55,719 nt of DNA from Verrucomicrobiota bacterium. GTDB taxonomy: Bacteria > Verrucomicrobiota > Verrucomicrobiia > Opitutales > Opitutaceae. Shown here one piece after another: positions 29,549 to 37,632 of this stretch (position 1 is its first letter; every line of letters starts with the position of its first letter). The notes under the pieces are model-generated. The model saw only the letters and a program-made list of their open reading frames with translations, did no database searches and was not told the DNA's origin. The DNA lies in contig CANIWJ010000008.1 of the NCBI GenBank assembly GCA_947471035.1, positions 1 through 55,719 of the forward strand. Direction: 5' to 3'. Position numbers and translations under genes: made by a program.

Positions 29549-30679
29549 TTATTGAGCCAGTTCGGTTGCCACCTCGCGTAACGCGGCGAGCAGCGCGACC
29601 CATTCGGGCTCCGTAGTCCCCCACCCTGCGCTGATCCGCAGTGCGCGTCGCGCCTCTTCGGCCGACACCCCCAGCGCCGCCAGCACGTGCGACGGGCCAT
29701 CTTTACCCGTCGAGCACGCCGCGCCGGTGGATATCTGCACGTCGCGTTTATCCAGCCGCGCGATCCAACGCGTCGCCTCGCCGTGGGGCATCAACGCAAA
29801 AACCGTGTTCCATAAACGGTCCGCCTCGGCGGCCACGATCCGCGTGCCCGGCAAAGTCGCTACCAGCTCGCGTTCAAAACCCCGCCGCCAACCTTCCCGT
29901 TGCGATTCCCAGATCACGTGCTTTTGCTCGCACTCAACCAGTGCCGCCGAAAGCGCCGCGATGCTGGCCACGTCCTCCGTGCCCGCCCGGTGCCCGCCTT
30001 CCTGCAAACCCCCGCCCTGCACGCAAAAATCGGGCTCGGCGCGCCCCGCTGGCAACTTCACGAAGCCGACTCCTTTGGGCGCACCAAACTTGTGCCCGCT
30101 CGCGATCACCCACGCTCCGCTCGCGCCCAAACCCGCTCCGGGCAGCTTACCCAGCCACTGCGTCGCGTCGCACAGGTATGGCACCGCCTCCGCCCGGCAC
30201 ACCGCCGCGATTTCCGACCACGGCTGCACCACGCCGGTCTCGTTGTTGGCCGCCATTACCACCACGCCGCCAGCCCCGGCTGTAATCGCCGCCCGCACCG
30301 TCGCCGCCGACACCACTCCAGCCGAGTCATGCGCCAGCCATTCAATCCGTCCGGCAAAAAATCGCCCCGCCGCCGCCAGCACCGCCGCGTGCTCCGTCGC
30401 CGCCACCGCGATACGTACCCCGACAGGCAGACGCTCGGCCCAATGCCGGAGAACCGCGTGCGCGCCCTCAGTCGCCCCCGAGTTAAAAACATACTGGGCC
30501 GGTTCGCCGCCCAACAGCACCGACAGCGCCTCATGATACGAATCCAGCCGTATGCGCGCCCGCGCCGCCGCCCGCGTCGGGCTGGAAGGGTTTTGCCAAT
30601 GCTCGGTTTGCACGCGCACCCACGCCTCCCGGGCGCAATCGGCAAGCGGGGTCGTGGCGTTGTGGTCGAAATACGGCAT
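29549..30679 (-). CDS. Cysteine desulfurase (NifS/IscS-like)
   Basis: The 376-aa class V aminotransferase fold protein starts MPYFDHNATTPL, the usual desulfurase N-terminus. The PLP lysine is K197 in SGHKFGAPKG, a conserved histidine lies in ATEHAAV (~97), and the sulfur-accepting cysteine is C322 in STGAACSTGKDGPSHVL. It would take sulfur from cysteine and hand it to Fe-S cluster assembly or thiolation systems. No iscU, iscR or thiI-like partner is adjacent. The upstream in-frame extension of 76 residues overlaps the region read by the divergent cyclophilin gene and is not credible. Confidence 0.92.
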   Translation of the reverse strand: MPYFDHNATTPLADCAREAWVRVQTEHWQNPSSPTRAAARARIRLDSYHEALSVLLGGEPAQYVFNSGATEGAHAVLRHWAERLPVGVRIAVAATEHAAVLAAAGRFFAGRIEWLAHDSAGVVSAATVRAAITAGAGGVVVMAANNETGVVQPWSEIAAVCRAEAVPYLCDATQWLGKLPGAGLGASGAWVIASGHKFGAPKGVGFVKLPAGRAEPDFCVQGGGLQEGGHRAGTEDVASIAALSAALVECEQKHVIWESQREGWRRGFERELVATLPGTRIVAAEADRLWNTVFALMPHGEATRWIARLDKRDVQISTGAACSTGKDGPSHVLAALGVSAEEARRALRISAGWGTTEPEWVALLAALREVATELAQ

Positions 30680-30794
30680 CGCACTTGACCAAAAGCCCAA
30701 ACCCCAAAGGGCCAAACTCCAAATTACCCCATGTGCGTGAGTGCGGGCTTGCAGGGGCCAGGCGCGAAGGCGACGCTGCGCCTTTAATTCATCC

Positions 30795-31295
30795 ATGAGC
30801 ACCACCAAAGAAGTCGCAGTCGTAACCACCACCAAGGGCGAAATCACCTTGGAATTCTGGCCCGATGTCGCCCCCGGCCACGTCGAAAACTTCAAGAAAC
30901 TCGCCAAGCAGGGTTTCTACGATGGCACCGCCTTCCACCGCATCATCAAGGGCTTCATGATCCAAGGTGGCTGCCCCAATTCCAAGCAAGGCGCACGCGG
31001 CGTCCCCGGCACCGGCGGCCCCGGCTACCAGATCAAGGCCGAATTCAACTCCAAGTCCCACGTGCGTGGAGTGCTCTCCGCCGCCCGCTCGGCTAACCCC
31101 GATAGCGCCGGTTCGCAGTTTTTCCTCTGCCACGGCGACGCCAAGTTCCTCGACAAACAATACACCGCTTTCGGCCAGCTGATCAAAGGCGACGAGGTAC
31201 TCGAAGCCATTGCCACCGTGCCGACCGGCGGTCCCGAGCGCAGCACCCCAAGCGAGCGCGTAGAGATCAAGAGCATCGCATTCGTCACGGTCTAA
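30795..31295 (+). CDS. Cyclophilin-type peptidyl-prolyl isomerase
   Basis: The 166-aa protein is a compact cyclophilin: TTKGEITLEFWPDVAPGHVENF, FHRIIKGFMIQGG and the catalytic-loop residues GSQFFLCHG. There is no signal peptide, so it should act in the cytoplasm, like PpiB. It catalyses cis-trans isomerisation of Xaa-Pro bonds. An in-frame ATG at 30741 would add 18 arginine-rich residues with no family match; the ATG at 30795 is preferred. It is divergent from the cysteine desulfurase and followed by a strong terminator. Confidence 0.95.
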   Translation: MSTTKEVAVVTTTKGEITLEFWPDVAPGHVENFKKLAKQGFYDGTAFHRIIKGFMIQGGCPNSKQGARGVPGTGGPGYQIKAEFNSKSHVRGVLSAARSANPDSAGSQFFLCHGDAKFLDKQYTAFGQLIKGDEVLEAIATVPTGGPERSTPSERVEIKSIAFVTV

Positions 31296-31326
31296 GCCCC
31301 TCGCTAGACAACGCGTCCACCTTCTG

Positions 31327-31354
31327 GCCCCGGCCCCGTTGCCGGGGCTTTTTT
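31327..31354 (+). terminator. Rho-independent terminator after the cyclophilin gene
   Basis: A perfect 8-bp stem, GCCCCGGC with GCCGGGGC, has a CCCGTT loop and is followed by six T. Confidence 0.93.
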
Positions 31355-31437
31355 GCGGCCGATTTGTTACTTTTCGTCATGCGTTGCCCCTTGTGCCGTC
31401 CACGGGGCCTACGCTATGTACAAGGCCACTTCTAGGC

Positions 31438-33162
31438 ATGGCCCGCACCGCAACCACTACCGCTCCACGCCACCAGAGCCTATGGAGCGATCTCTTGGTC
31501 ATAGCCCTCTTTGGTTCGGTTTTATTGGGTGCGCTTCATGTCGAGCAGGAGTGGCGCGCACCGCTCCGTGCCTCGGCTCCGATCGACCTCTCTCCCTCGG
31601 TTCTGCCGCTCTACGCACTCTACTCGCTAGCTCGTAGCTGGATCGCCTACGGCCTATCTTTGATTTTCACCATCCTGGTCGCCTCCTGGGCTTACTACGA
31701 CACCCGGGCCCGACGCATCATATTGCCTGCGCTCGATGTGCTGCAAAGCATCCCCGTGCTCGGGTTTCTGCCCGGCCTCGTCTTGGCCTTGGTGAAACTC
31801 TTTCCCCACAGCAACACCGGCCTGGAGCTGGCCTGCGTCATCATGATTTTGACCGGCCAGGTCTGGAACATGGCCTTCAGCTACTACGACTCGCTCCAGG
31901 GCGTTCCCGCCGAACATCGCAACCTTGCGCGGCTCTACGACTTTTCCCCGTGGCAGCGTTTCTGGCGAGTGGAGCTTCCTTTCGGCGCGCAGAGTCTGGT
32001 TTACAACAGCATGGTATCGATGGCCGGGGGCTGGTTTTTTCTCAGCATTACCGAGGCTTTTCGGCTGGGCGATCAGGACTTTCGCTTGCCCGGCATTGGT
32101 TCCTACATGAGCGAAGCGGTCGCTCGCGGAGACGTCACCGCGCAACTTAGCGGCGTGGCCGCGATGGGCGTGGTCATTATCACGGTGGATCGACTCGTCT
32201 GGTGGCCACTGGTTCGATGGGCGCGTAAGTTCAACTTGGACGACTTTGCCGGCTCCTCTTTGGACACCGGCGGTCCCAGTCGGCTCAGCCTCTGGCTGGA
32301 ACGCTCCGCCGCCTGGCGTCGCATTACCCTGACCGGTGCAAAAATCACCGACGCCCTCCTCCGCCGCCGTCACGCTCCTCATTCCGTCCTGATTACACCC
32401 CAAAAACACACCAGTATTAACACTAGGCTTGGCCATGGCGCACTGGGCGGGCTGATCCTCGTCGCCACCTACGCCCTATTCCGCCTCGGACTGCTCATGA
32501 CCCGCCTCAATGCCGCTGACTGGCACGACATCGCCCTCGCCACCGGCTGCACCAGCCTGCGCGTCTTCTGCGCCCTCGCCTTCAGTGTGCTCTGGACCGT
32601 GCCGGCCGGCGTCTGGCTCGGCCTGCATCCGTCGCTTTCCAACCGCCTGCAACCGTTGATTCAGTTCGCCGCGTCCTTTCCCGCCCCGATGGTTTACCCA
32701 TGGATTCTCGCGCTGGTAATCGCCGTCGGCGGCACCCTGACTTGGGGAGCCATACCACTCATCATGCTTGGGACGCAGTGGTACATCCTGTTCAACGTAG
32801 CCTCCGCCGCCTCCGCCATACCCAACGACATCCGCAGCTGCGCCGCGCTCATGAACCTCTCCGGTGTCCGCCGCTGGACGCGTTACCTCCTACCCGCCAT
32901 CGCCCCCGGACTTGTCACCGGCTGCATCACCGCCGCCGGCGGCGCGTGGAATGCCACCATCGTATCCGAATACATCCACTCCGGCACCGACATCGTGCGT
33001 ACCACCGGACTCGGTGCCTACATCAGCCACGCCACGGACGCAGGCGACTACCCCCAACTCGCCGCCGGCGTTATCGTGATGGCCGTGATCGTCGTGCTCA
33101 TTAACCGCTTCGTCTGGAAGAAACTCCAGACCCTCGCCAACGAACGCTGCCGCTTCGGCTGA
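31438..33162 (+). CDS. ABC transporter permease, two fused halves (nitrate/taurine type)
   Basis: The 574-aa product contains two BPD_transp_1 permease domains in one chain. The first spans about residues 15-270 with its EAA-like loop near ARLYDFSPWQRFWRVELPFGA. The second spans about residues 330-570 with ALMNLSGVRRWTRYLLPAIAPG. Each half has roughly six helices. This double permease is of the SsuC/TauC/NtrB type that imports nitrate, sulfonates or similar small anions. The substrate is not evident. The upstream in-frame extension is implausible because it overlaps the cyclophilin terminator; the ATG at 31438 (MARTATTTAPRHQ) is used. The ATPase gene follows after 14 bases. Confidence 0.9.
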   Translation: MARTATTTAPRHQSLWSDLLVIALFGSVLLGALHVEQEWRAPLRASAPIDLSPSVLPLYALYSLARSWIAYGLSLIFTILVASWAYYDTRARRIILPALDVLQSIPVLGFLPGLVLALVKLFPHSNTGLELACVIMILTGQVWNMAFSYYDSLQGVPAEHRNLARLYDFSPWQRFWRVELPFGAQSLVYNSMVSMAGGWFFLSITEAFRLGDQDFRLPGIGSYMSEAVARGDVTAQLSGVAAMGVVIITVDRLVWWPLVRWARKFNLDDFAGSSLDTGGPSRLSLWLERSAAWRRITLTGAKITDALLRRRHAPHSVLITPQKHTSINTRLGHGALGGLILVATYALFRLGLLMTRLNAADWHDIALATGCTSLRVFCALAFSVLWTVPAGVWLGLHPSLSNRLQPLIQFAASFPAPMVYPWILALVIAVGGTLTWGAIPLIMLGTQWYILFNVASAASAIPNDIRSCAALMNLSGVRRWTRYLLPAIAPGLVTGCITAAGGAWNATIVSEYIHSGTDIVRTTGLGAYISHATDAGDYPQLAAGVIVMAVIVVLINRFVWKKLQTLANERCRFG

Positions 33163-33176
33163 CCTTCCTTAACGCC

Positions 33177-34514
33177 ATGCTTGTACCGATTCTTTCCCTC
33201 GAACACGTCAGCCACGAATACGGCAACGGCGCGCAACGCGATCTCATCCTATCCGACGTCAGTCTGTCGGTCTCGACCAACGATGTCGTCGCCCTGCTCG
33301 GTCCCTCCGGCTGCGGCAAGTCCACGCTCATGCGCATCCTCGCCGGGCTCATCACACCGACCAGCGGCACCGTGCTGCACCACGGCCAGCCCTTGACCGG
33401 CATCGCCCCGCGCGTGGCGATGGTGTTTCAAAACTTCGCCCTTTTCCCGTGGCTGACCGTGCGCGGCAACGTGCTGCTCGCCATTGAGCACCTTCCGCCC
33501 GCCGAGCGCGACGCCAAGGCCGACCGCGTGCTCGCGACCGTCGGCCTGAACGCCTACGAAAACGCCTACCCGCGCGAACTCTCCGGCGGCATGAAACAGC
33601 GCGTGGGCATCGCCCGCGCCCTCGTGGCCGATCCCGAAGTGCTTTGCATGGACGAACCATTCAGCGCGCTCGACGTGCTGACTGCCGAAACCCTGCGCAA
33701 CGAACTCGCCCGTCTCCTCGCCGACCAGACGAATCCGCTGCGCACGATGATACTCGTGACCCACAACATCGACGAAGCAGTGGAACTCGCCACCCGCATA
33801 GTCGTGCTCGCGGCCAATCCCGGCCGGATCGGCCAGATCGTCCCCAACCCCCTGCCCTACCCGCGCGACCCCAAATCCCCGGCCTTCGCCGCCGCCGTGG
33901 AAAACCTCCACCGCATCCTCACCCACGCCTCCCTGCCTGATCTCGCGCCCGAAGGGACCGAGGCCGGCAAAGTGGTGCTCAAAACCGAGACCGGCCCGCG
34001 CCATATCGCCCCCGTCACCATACCGGCAGTCACCGCCGGCGAAGTGCTCGGCTTGCTCGCGCTGCTACCCGAACAGGTTTGCGATATTTTTGAGATCGCC
34101 GCTCGCCTGAGCCGCGATTTCGGCTCGGCGCTCAACTTGGTCAAAGCCGCCGAACTCCTCGAACTCGTCCATACTCCGGGCCAGGACGTGATCATAACCG
34201 AATTCGGACGCCAGGTGCTGGCTGCATCGGCGGTCGAGCAACGCCGCCTGCTCCGCGACAAGCTACTCAAGCTAAAGATATTCGAGCTGCTGGTGCGTTT
34301 GATCAATGTGCAGGAGGAAAAGACCCTCACCGACGAAACCTTGCTGGCGGAACTCGCCGCACTGCTCCCGCACGAAAAACCACGCGTGATTTTCCGCACC
34401 TTGATCAGTTGGGGGCGTTACGCCGAAATCATCCAACACGACCAGCGCAAGCATCAGGTCCGGCTTTACGAGCGGAAGCGTCCGCGTCCGCTCGCCGGTC
34501 CCGGCGAACTGTAA
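33177..34514 (+). CDS. ABC transporter ATP-binding protein with C-terminal AAA-associated domain
   Basis: The 445-aa protein has Walker A GPSGCGKST, signature LSGGMKQRVGIARAL, Walker B VLCMDEPFSALD and the H-loop THNIDEAVELA. The nucleotide-binding domain ends near residue 245. The extra ~200 residues (VTAGEVLGLLALLPEQVCDIFEIA, then SKLLKLKIFELL-like helices) match the AAA-associated C-terminal domain found on some nitrate/sulfonate-type ATPases, which may regulate transport. It lies 14 bases after the permease gene and pairs with it. No intact substrate-binding protein is immediately beside it; a disrupted one lies at 36661. Confidence 0.92.
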   Translation: MLVPILSLEHVSHEYGNGAQRDLILSDVSLSVSTNDVVALLGPSGCGKSTLMRILAGLITPTSGTVLHHGQPLTGIAPRVAMVFQNFALFPWLTVRGNVLLAIEHLPPAERDAKADRVLATVGLNAYENAYPRELSGGMKQRVGIARALVADPEVLCMDEPFSALDVLTAETLRNELARLLADQTNPLRTMILVTHNIDEAVELATRIVVLAANPGRIGQIVPNPLPYPRDPKSPAFAAAVENLHRILTHASLPDLAPEGTEAGKVVLKTETGPRHIAPVTIPAVTAGEVLGLLALLPEQVCDIFEIAARLSRDFGSALNLVKAAELLELVHTPGQDVIITEFGRQVLAASAVEQRRLLRDKLLKLKIFELLVRLINVQEEKTLTDETLLAELAALLPHEKPRVIFRTLISWGRYAEIIQHDQRKHQVRLYERKRPRPLAGPGEL

Positions 34515-34535
34515 GCTCCACCGCCGACCGGCCGC

Positions 34536-35897
34536 CTAGACCGCGTGTCGGTCCAGATAGGCGCGAATGGCGGCGGCGTCCGCCGGGAGTTTTTGTTTTA
34601 CCAGAGGCTTGGCCTTGAGCGCTTCCAAGCTCGGGTCGGTCGGCTCAATGCCGATGGCCGAAACGATGGTCTCGGGGAACTTGGCCGGACTGGCGGTGGC
34701 CAGCACGATGCTCGGGCGATCCTTGGCCAGCGACTTGAACCCGCAGGCGGTGTGTGGATCGGCAATATACCGAAAATCCTGATAAACTTGGCGGATCAGC
34801 CCGGGAATCTCGGCGTCGTTGCAGCGCGAGGCCGTGAAACCGTCGGCATTGAAATTCGCGAAGGTGTAGGCCCCGGTGGTTTTGAAGGTGCCCATGATCT
34901 CGCGCACTTTGGCGGCATCTTGACCAACGCTGTAATAGAGGAAGCGCTCGAAGTTACTCGATACCTGGATATCCATCGAAGGCGCGAGCGAGGGCGTGAC
35001 CGTGCCCACCCGGTAATCGCCGGTGGTAAAGAGGCGGTAGAGGATGTCGTTGTGGTTGGTGGCGACCCGAAACCCGCGCAGGGGCACGCCCATTTTCCGG
35101 AGCAACCAGCCCGCGAGCACGTTGCCAAAATTGCCGGTGGGCACGACCCAATCGATCTCGTCGCGCACTTCAGCGGGCAGTCGCAGATAGGCCCACAGGT
35201 AGTAAACGCACTGGGCGAGGATGCGGGCGAGGTTGATGGAGTTGACCGCGCTCAGGCGATGCCGGGTGCGGAATTCCTGATCGGCAAAAAGCTCTTTTAA
35301 CGCGGCCTGGGCGTCGTCGAAGGTGCCGTCAATGGCGAGGGCGTGGACGTTGCTCGCGCCGGTGCAGGCCATCTGCCGCTCCTGCAAGGGCGAGGTGCGG
35401 CCGTCCGGGTAAGCGATGAAAATGGCGACGCCGGGCTTGCCCAGCAGGCCGTGAATCGCGGCCGATCCGGTATCACCTGAGGTAGCGCCGAGCACGTTGA
35501 TGGTCTGGCCGCGGACCTGGCACTGGTAACCGTAGAGGTTGCCGAGGAGTTGGAGCGCAAAGTCCTTAAACGCGAGCGTCGGGCCATGGAAAAGCTCCAG
35601 CACGTAGGTGCGGGCGTCGAGCTTCACCACTGGAGCGATGTCGGCGTGGGAGAACGTGGTATAGCTCTTGGTAATGAGCGCACGCAGGGTGTCGGCCGGA
35701 ATGTCGGTGGCAAAGCGGGACAGGAATTCGAAACACAGCTCCGGATACGAGAGCGGCGCGAAGCGAGCGAGGTCGGCAGCGGTAAAGTCCGGAAGCGTTT
35801 CAGGCAGATACAAACCACCATCCGGCGCGAGGCCGGTGGCGACGGCATCGGAAAAGCCGAGGGAGGGAGACAGACCGCGGGTGGAAAGGTAGCGCAT
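34536..35897 (-). CDS. thrC: Threonine synthase
   Basis: The 453-aa protein starts MRYLSTRGLSPSLGFSDAV and carries the PLP lysine in LAFKDFALQLLGN. It also has the phosphate loop GATSGDTGSAAIHGL and the NFGNVLAGW element, matching the long-form threonine synthase. It converts O-phosphohomoserine to threonine. The in-frame extension upstream to 35957 overlaps the end of the toxin-like gene and is not expected; the ATG at 35897 is used. It begins 16 bases after that toxin's reconstructed stop, so transcription could be shared. hom and lysC are elsewhere in the window; no thrB was seen. Confidence 0.95.
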   Translation of the reverse strand: MRYLSTRGLSPSLGFSDAVATGLAPDGGLYLPETLPDFTAADLARFAPLSYPELCFEFLSRFATDIPADTLRALITKSYTTFSHADIAPVVKLDARTYVLELFHGPTLAFKDFALQLLGNLYGYQCQVRGQTINVLGATSGDTGSAAIHGLLGKPGVAIFIAYPDGRTSPLQERQMACTGASNVHALAIDGTFDDAQAALKELFADQEFRTRHRLSAVNSINLARILAQCVYYLWAYLRLPAEVRDEIDWVVPTGNFGNVLAGWLLRKMGVPLRGFRVATNHNDILYRLFTTGDYRVGTVTPSLAPSMDIQVSSNFERFLYYSVGQDAAKVREIMGTFKTTGAYTFANFNADGFTASRCNDAEIPGLIRQVYQDFRYIADPHTACGFKSLAKDRPSIVLATASPAKFPETIVSAIGIEPTDPSLEALKAKPLVKQKLPADAAAIRAYLDRHAV

Positions 35898-35913
35898 GAT
35901 AACAGGCGGAAAT

Positions 35914-36164
35914 TTAATCTGCGGGGTCGATTCGGGAAATGTAAACCAAACGCTCACCGTGATCGACCCAGTAAACGATGGCGTAGTTACACCGAATGAC
36001 TACGGACATGGCGCACCATCGGCTTCGGAGCGAATATAATCCGGTTCAAGGGCGGGACGCCGGGTAATGCTTTCACATTCACTCAGCATTTTTCTGCGCT
36101 CGGGAACGCTCAAACCGAACAGGGCGCGCAGCGCATCCTCATGAATTGCATGCGAATAACGCAC
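35914..36164 (-). pseudogene. Frameshifted RelE/ParE-like toxin
   Basis: Reading from a GTG at 36164 gives a toxin-like N-terminus (VRYSHAIHEDALRALFGLSVPERRKML) that ends at a TAG at 36000-36002. The next frame, opening with an ATG at 36009, gives the expected C-terminus (MSVVIRCNYAIVYWVDHGERLVYISRID) and stops at 35914. Joined, they form an ~83-aa protein of the kind found in type II toxin families. One base appears to be missing near 36005-36012; no slippery heptamer is visible. The GTG lies 10 bases past the stop of the antitoxin-like gene. A sequencing error or a real inactivating mutation are both possible. Confidence 0.65.
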
Positions 36165-36174
36165 AGGCCGACCC

Positions 36175-36366
36175 CTAAACGCCAAGACGCTTGCGCGCCT
36201 CGGCAAGGGTGATGCCCTGGCCAGCCAGTAGCTCACGATTGCGTCGGGCGGTCTCCCTTTTCCAGGCAGGCGTCTCGCTGCGGAGCTGAATCAAATAAAG
36301 CTGAATCTCCCGGCGCTGCCTCGCGTTCATCTTGGCGATACGTTCTTTAACTTCTTCGACGCTCAT
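36175..36366 (-). CDS. Small antitoxin-like protein
   Basis: The 63-aa protein is charged and helical (VEEVKERIAKMNARQRREIQLYLIQL; ETARRNRELLAGQGITLAEARKRLGV). It lies immediately upstream of the toxin-like frame, the order typical of type II toxin-antitoxin pairs. No DNA-binding motif is clearly recognisable. With the toxin disrupted, this gene could persist as an orphan antitoxin. Function is assigned from context and composition, not from a family match. Confidence 0.65.
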   Translation of the reverse strand: MSVEEVKERIAKMNARQRREIQLYLIQLRSETPAWKRETARRNRELLAGQGITLAEARKRLGV

Positions 36367-36660
36367 AAAATCAAAGTGGACGGAGGCCCCCTAAGCGTCA
36401 ACCGCAGCGAATTTCAAAAGCCGAAAGCCCCGCAGACATGTTGACCGATGTTGCCGCACCTGAAAGCCAAAGCTGTCCCTCGTGAATTTACACGTGCTGG
36501 GACGGCGAGGGGTGAAGTAGGTGACCTAGATCCGGCCATCGTCGAGAAACGGCACTGAACAGGTTTTTTCGAAAAACCCCTTAAATCCTTCAGCCAAGTG
36601 CCGATACTAGCGAACCCCGATTTTCAACACGCTCTCTGGGCGGTAACCGCTCACAACCGT
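36367..36660. other. Gap between antitoxin-like gene and substrate-binding gene
   Basis: These 294 bases between divergent genes show no credible reading frame. One inverted repeat, GGTTTTT with AAAAACC at 36562-36578, could be a weak hairpin, but it lacks a following T-run on either strand. Confidence 0.5.
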
Positions 36661-37632
36661 ATGCTGCTCAAACCCGTCTTAACCAAGGCCCTCGTCGTCC
36701 TTGCCTTGTTCCTGTTTTTGGCGGGGTGCGAACGCCGACACCCGCTGCGCATGGGCCTAAACGTCTGGCCGGGCTACGAGTTTCTCTACCTCGCGCAGGA
36801 ATTAGGTTACTACAAGGAGTAGGGCGTCGATGTGCAACTCGTCGAGTTCTCCTCGCTGGGGGACGCGCGGCGCTCTTTTGAGCGCGGACAGATCGACGGG
36901 CTCGGCACGACGGTCGTCGAAGTTGTTTTAGCCGGTGAAAACTCCACCGATCCGCTCAAAATCGTTAACGTCGTCGATTACTCCAACGGAGCCGACGTGA
37001 TCATCGCCAAACCCGGCCTGTCCGACCTCAAGGCTCTAAAGGGGCGCAAGGTCGGCGTGGAGCTCGGTTCGATTTGCGTCTACGTCCTCGCCCGCGCCCT
37101 CGAATCTAACGGCATGACGATGGCCGACATCGTGCCCGTCTCCAAGGATCAGGCCAGTATGGCCGCTGATTTGCGTGCCGGCGTGCTGGACGCCGTCGTC
37201 ACCTACCCGCCCACCTCGATCGATTTACTGCGTAACCGCTCCGGTGAAGTCATCTTCAGCACCGCCCAAATCCCCCGCGAGGTCGTGGATGTGATCGCCT
37301 TCGGCGAAGCCTCCATCAAGTCCCGCCCCAAGGACATCGCCGCCATCCTGCGCGCTTTCTACCGGGCCCAGGATTACCTAGCCAATAATCCCGCCGAGGC
37401 CTTGCGCACCTTAAGCGTGCGCGAGGGCTTAAGTCCCGAGGAATTTAACGCCGTGCTCACCGACGGCATGAAAATGCTCTCGGCCAGCGACCAGGCGCGC
37501 TACCTTAAGCAAGGCGACATTAAACCCATCGTCGAGCGCATCCTAAATGTGCTCAGGCAGAATCGTCTAATCACCCACCCCAAGTCCGAGCAGACTTACT
37601 ACACGGATTTCTTTGCCACAGAGGCTAGATGA
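36661..37632 (+). pseudogene. ABC substrate-binding lipoprotein interrupted by an amber codon
   Basis: The frame runs 324 codons as one protein except for a TAG at 36820-36822 (codon 54). The N-terminal part has a lipoprotein signal (ALVVLALFLFLAGC, Cys23) and starts the periplasmic domain: MGLNVWPGYEFLYLAQELGYYKE. After the TAG, in the same frame, GVDVQLVEFSSLGDARRSFERG continues the NMT1/SsuA-type fold. Relatives would read KEEGVDV, so GAG to TAG is the likely change. Restart at GTG 36832 would lose the signal peptide. Its last bases overlap the start of the hybrid kinase by four. Confidence 0.82.

Noticed and set aside
36562-36578. Inverted repeat GGTTTTT/AAAAACC as a terminator
   Set aside because: Weak stem, no T-run on either strand and no gene ending nearby.
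37608-37632. Resemblance of the end of the substrate-binding gene to the TTGCACAG repeat
   Set aside because: TTTGCCACAGAGGC is coding sequence and lacks the AAGNNAACN periodicity.
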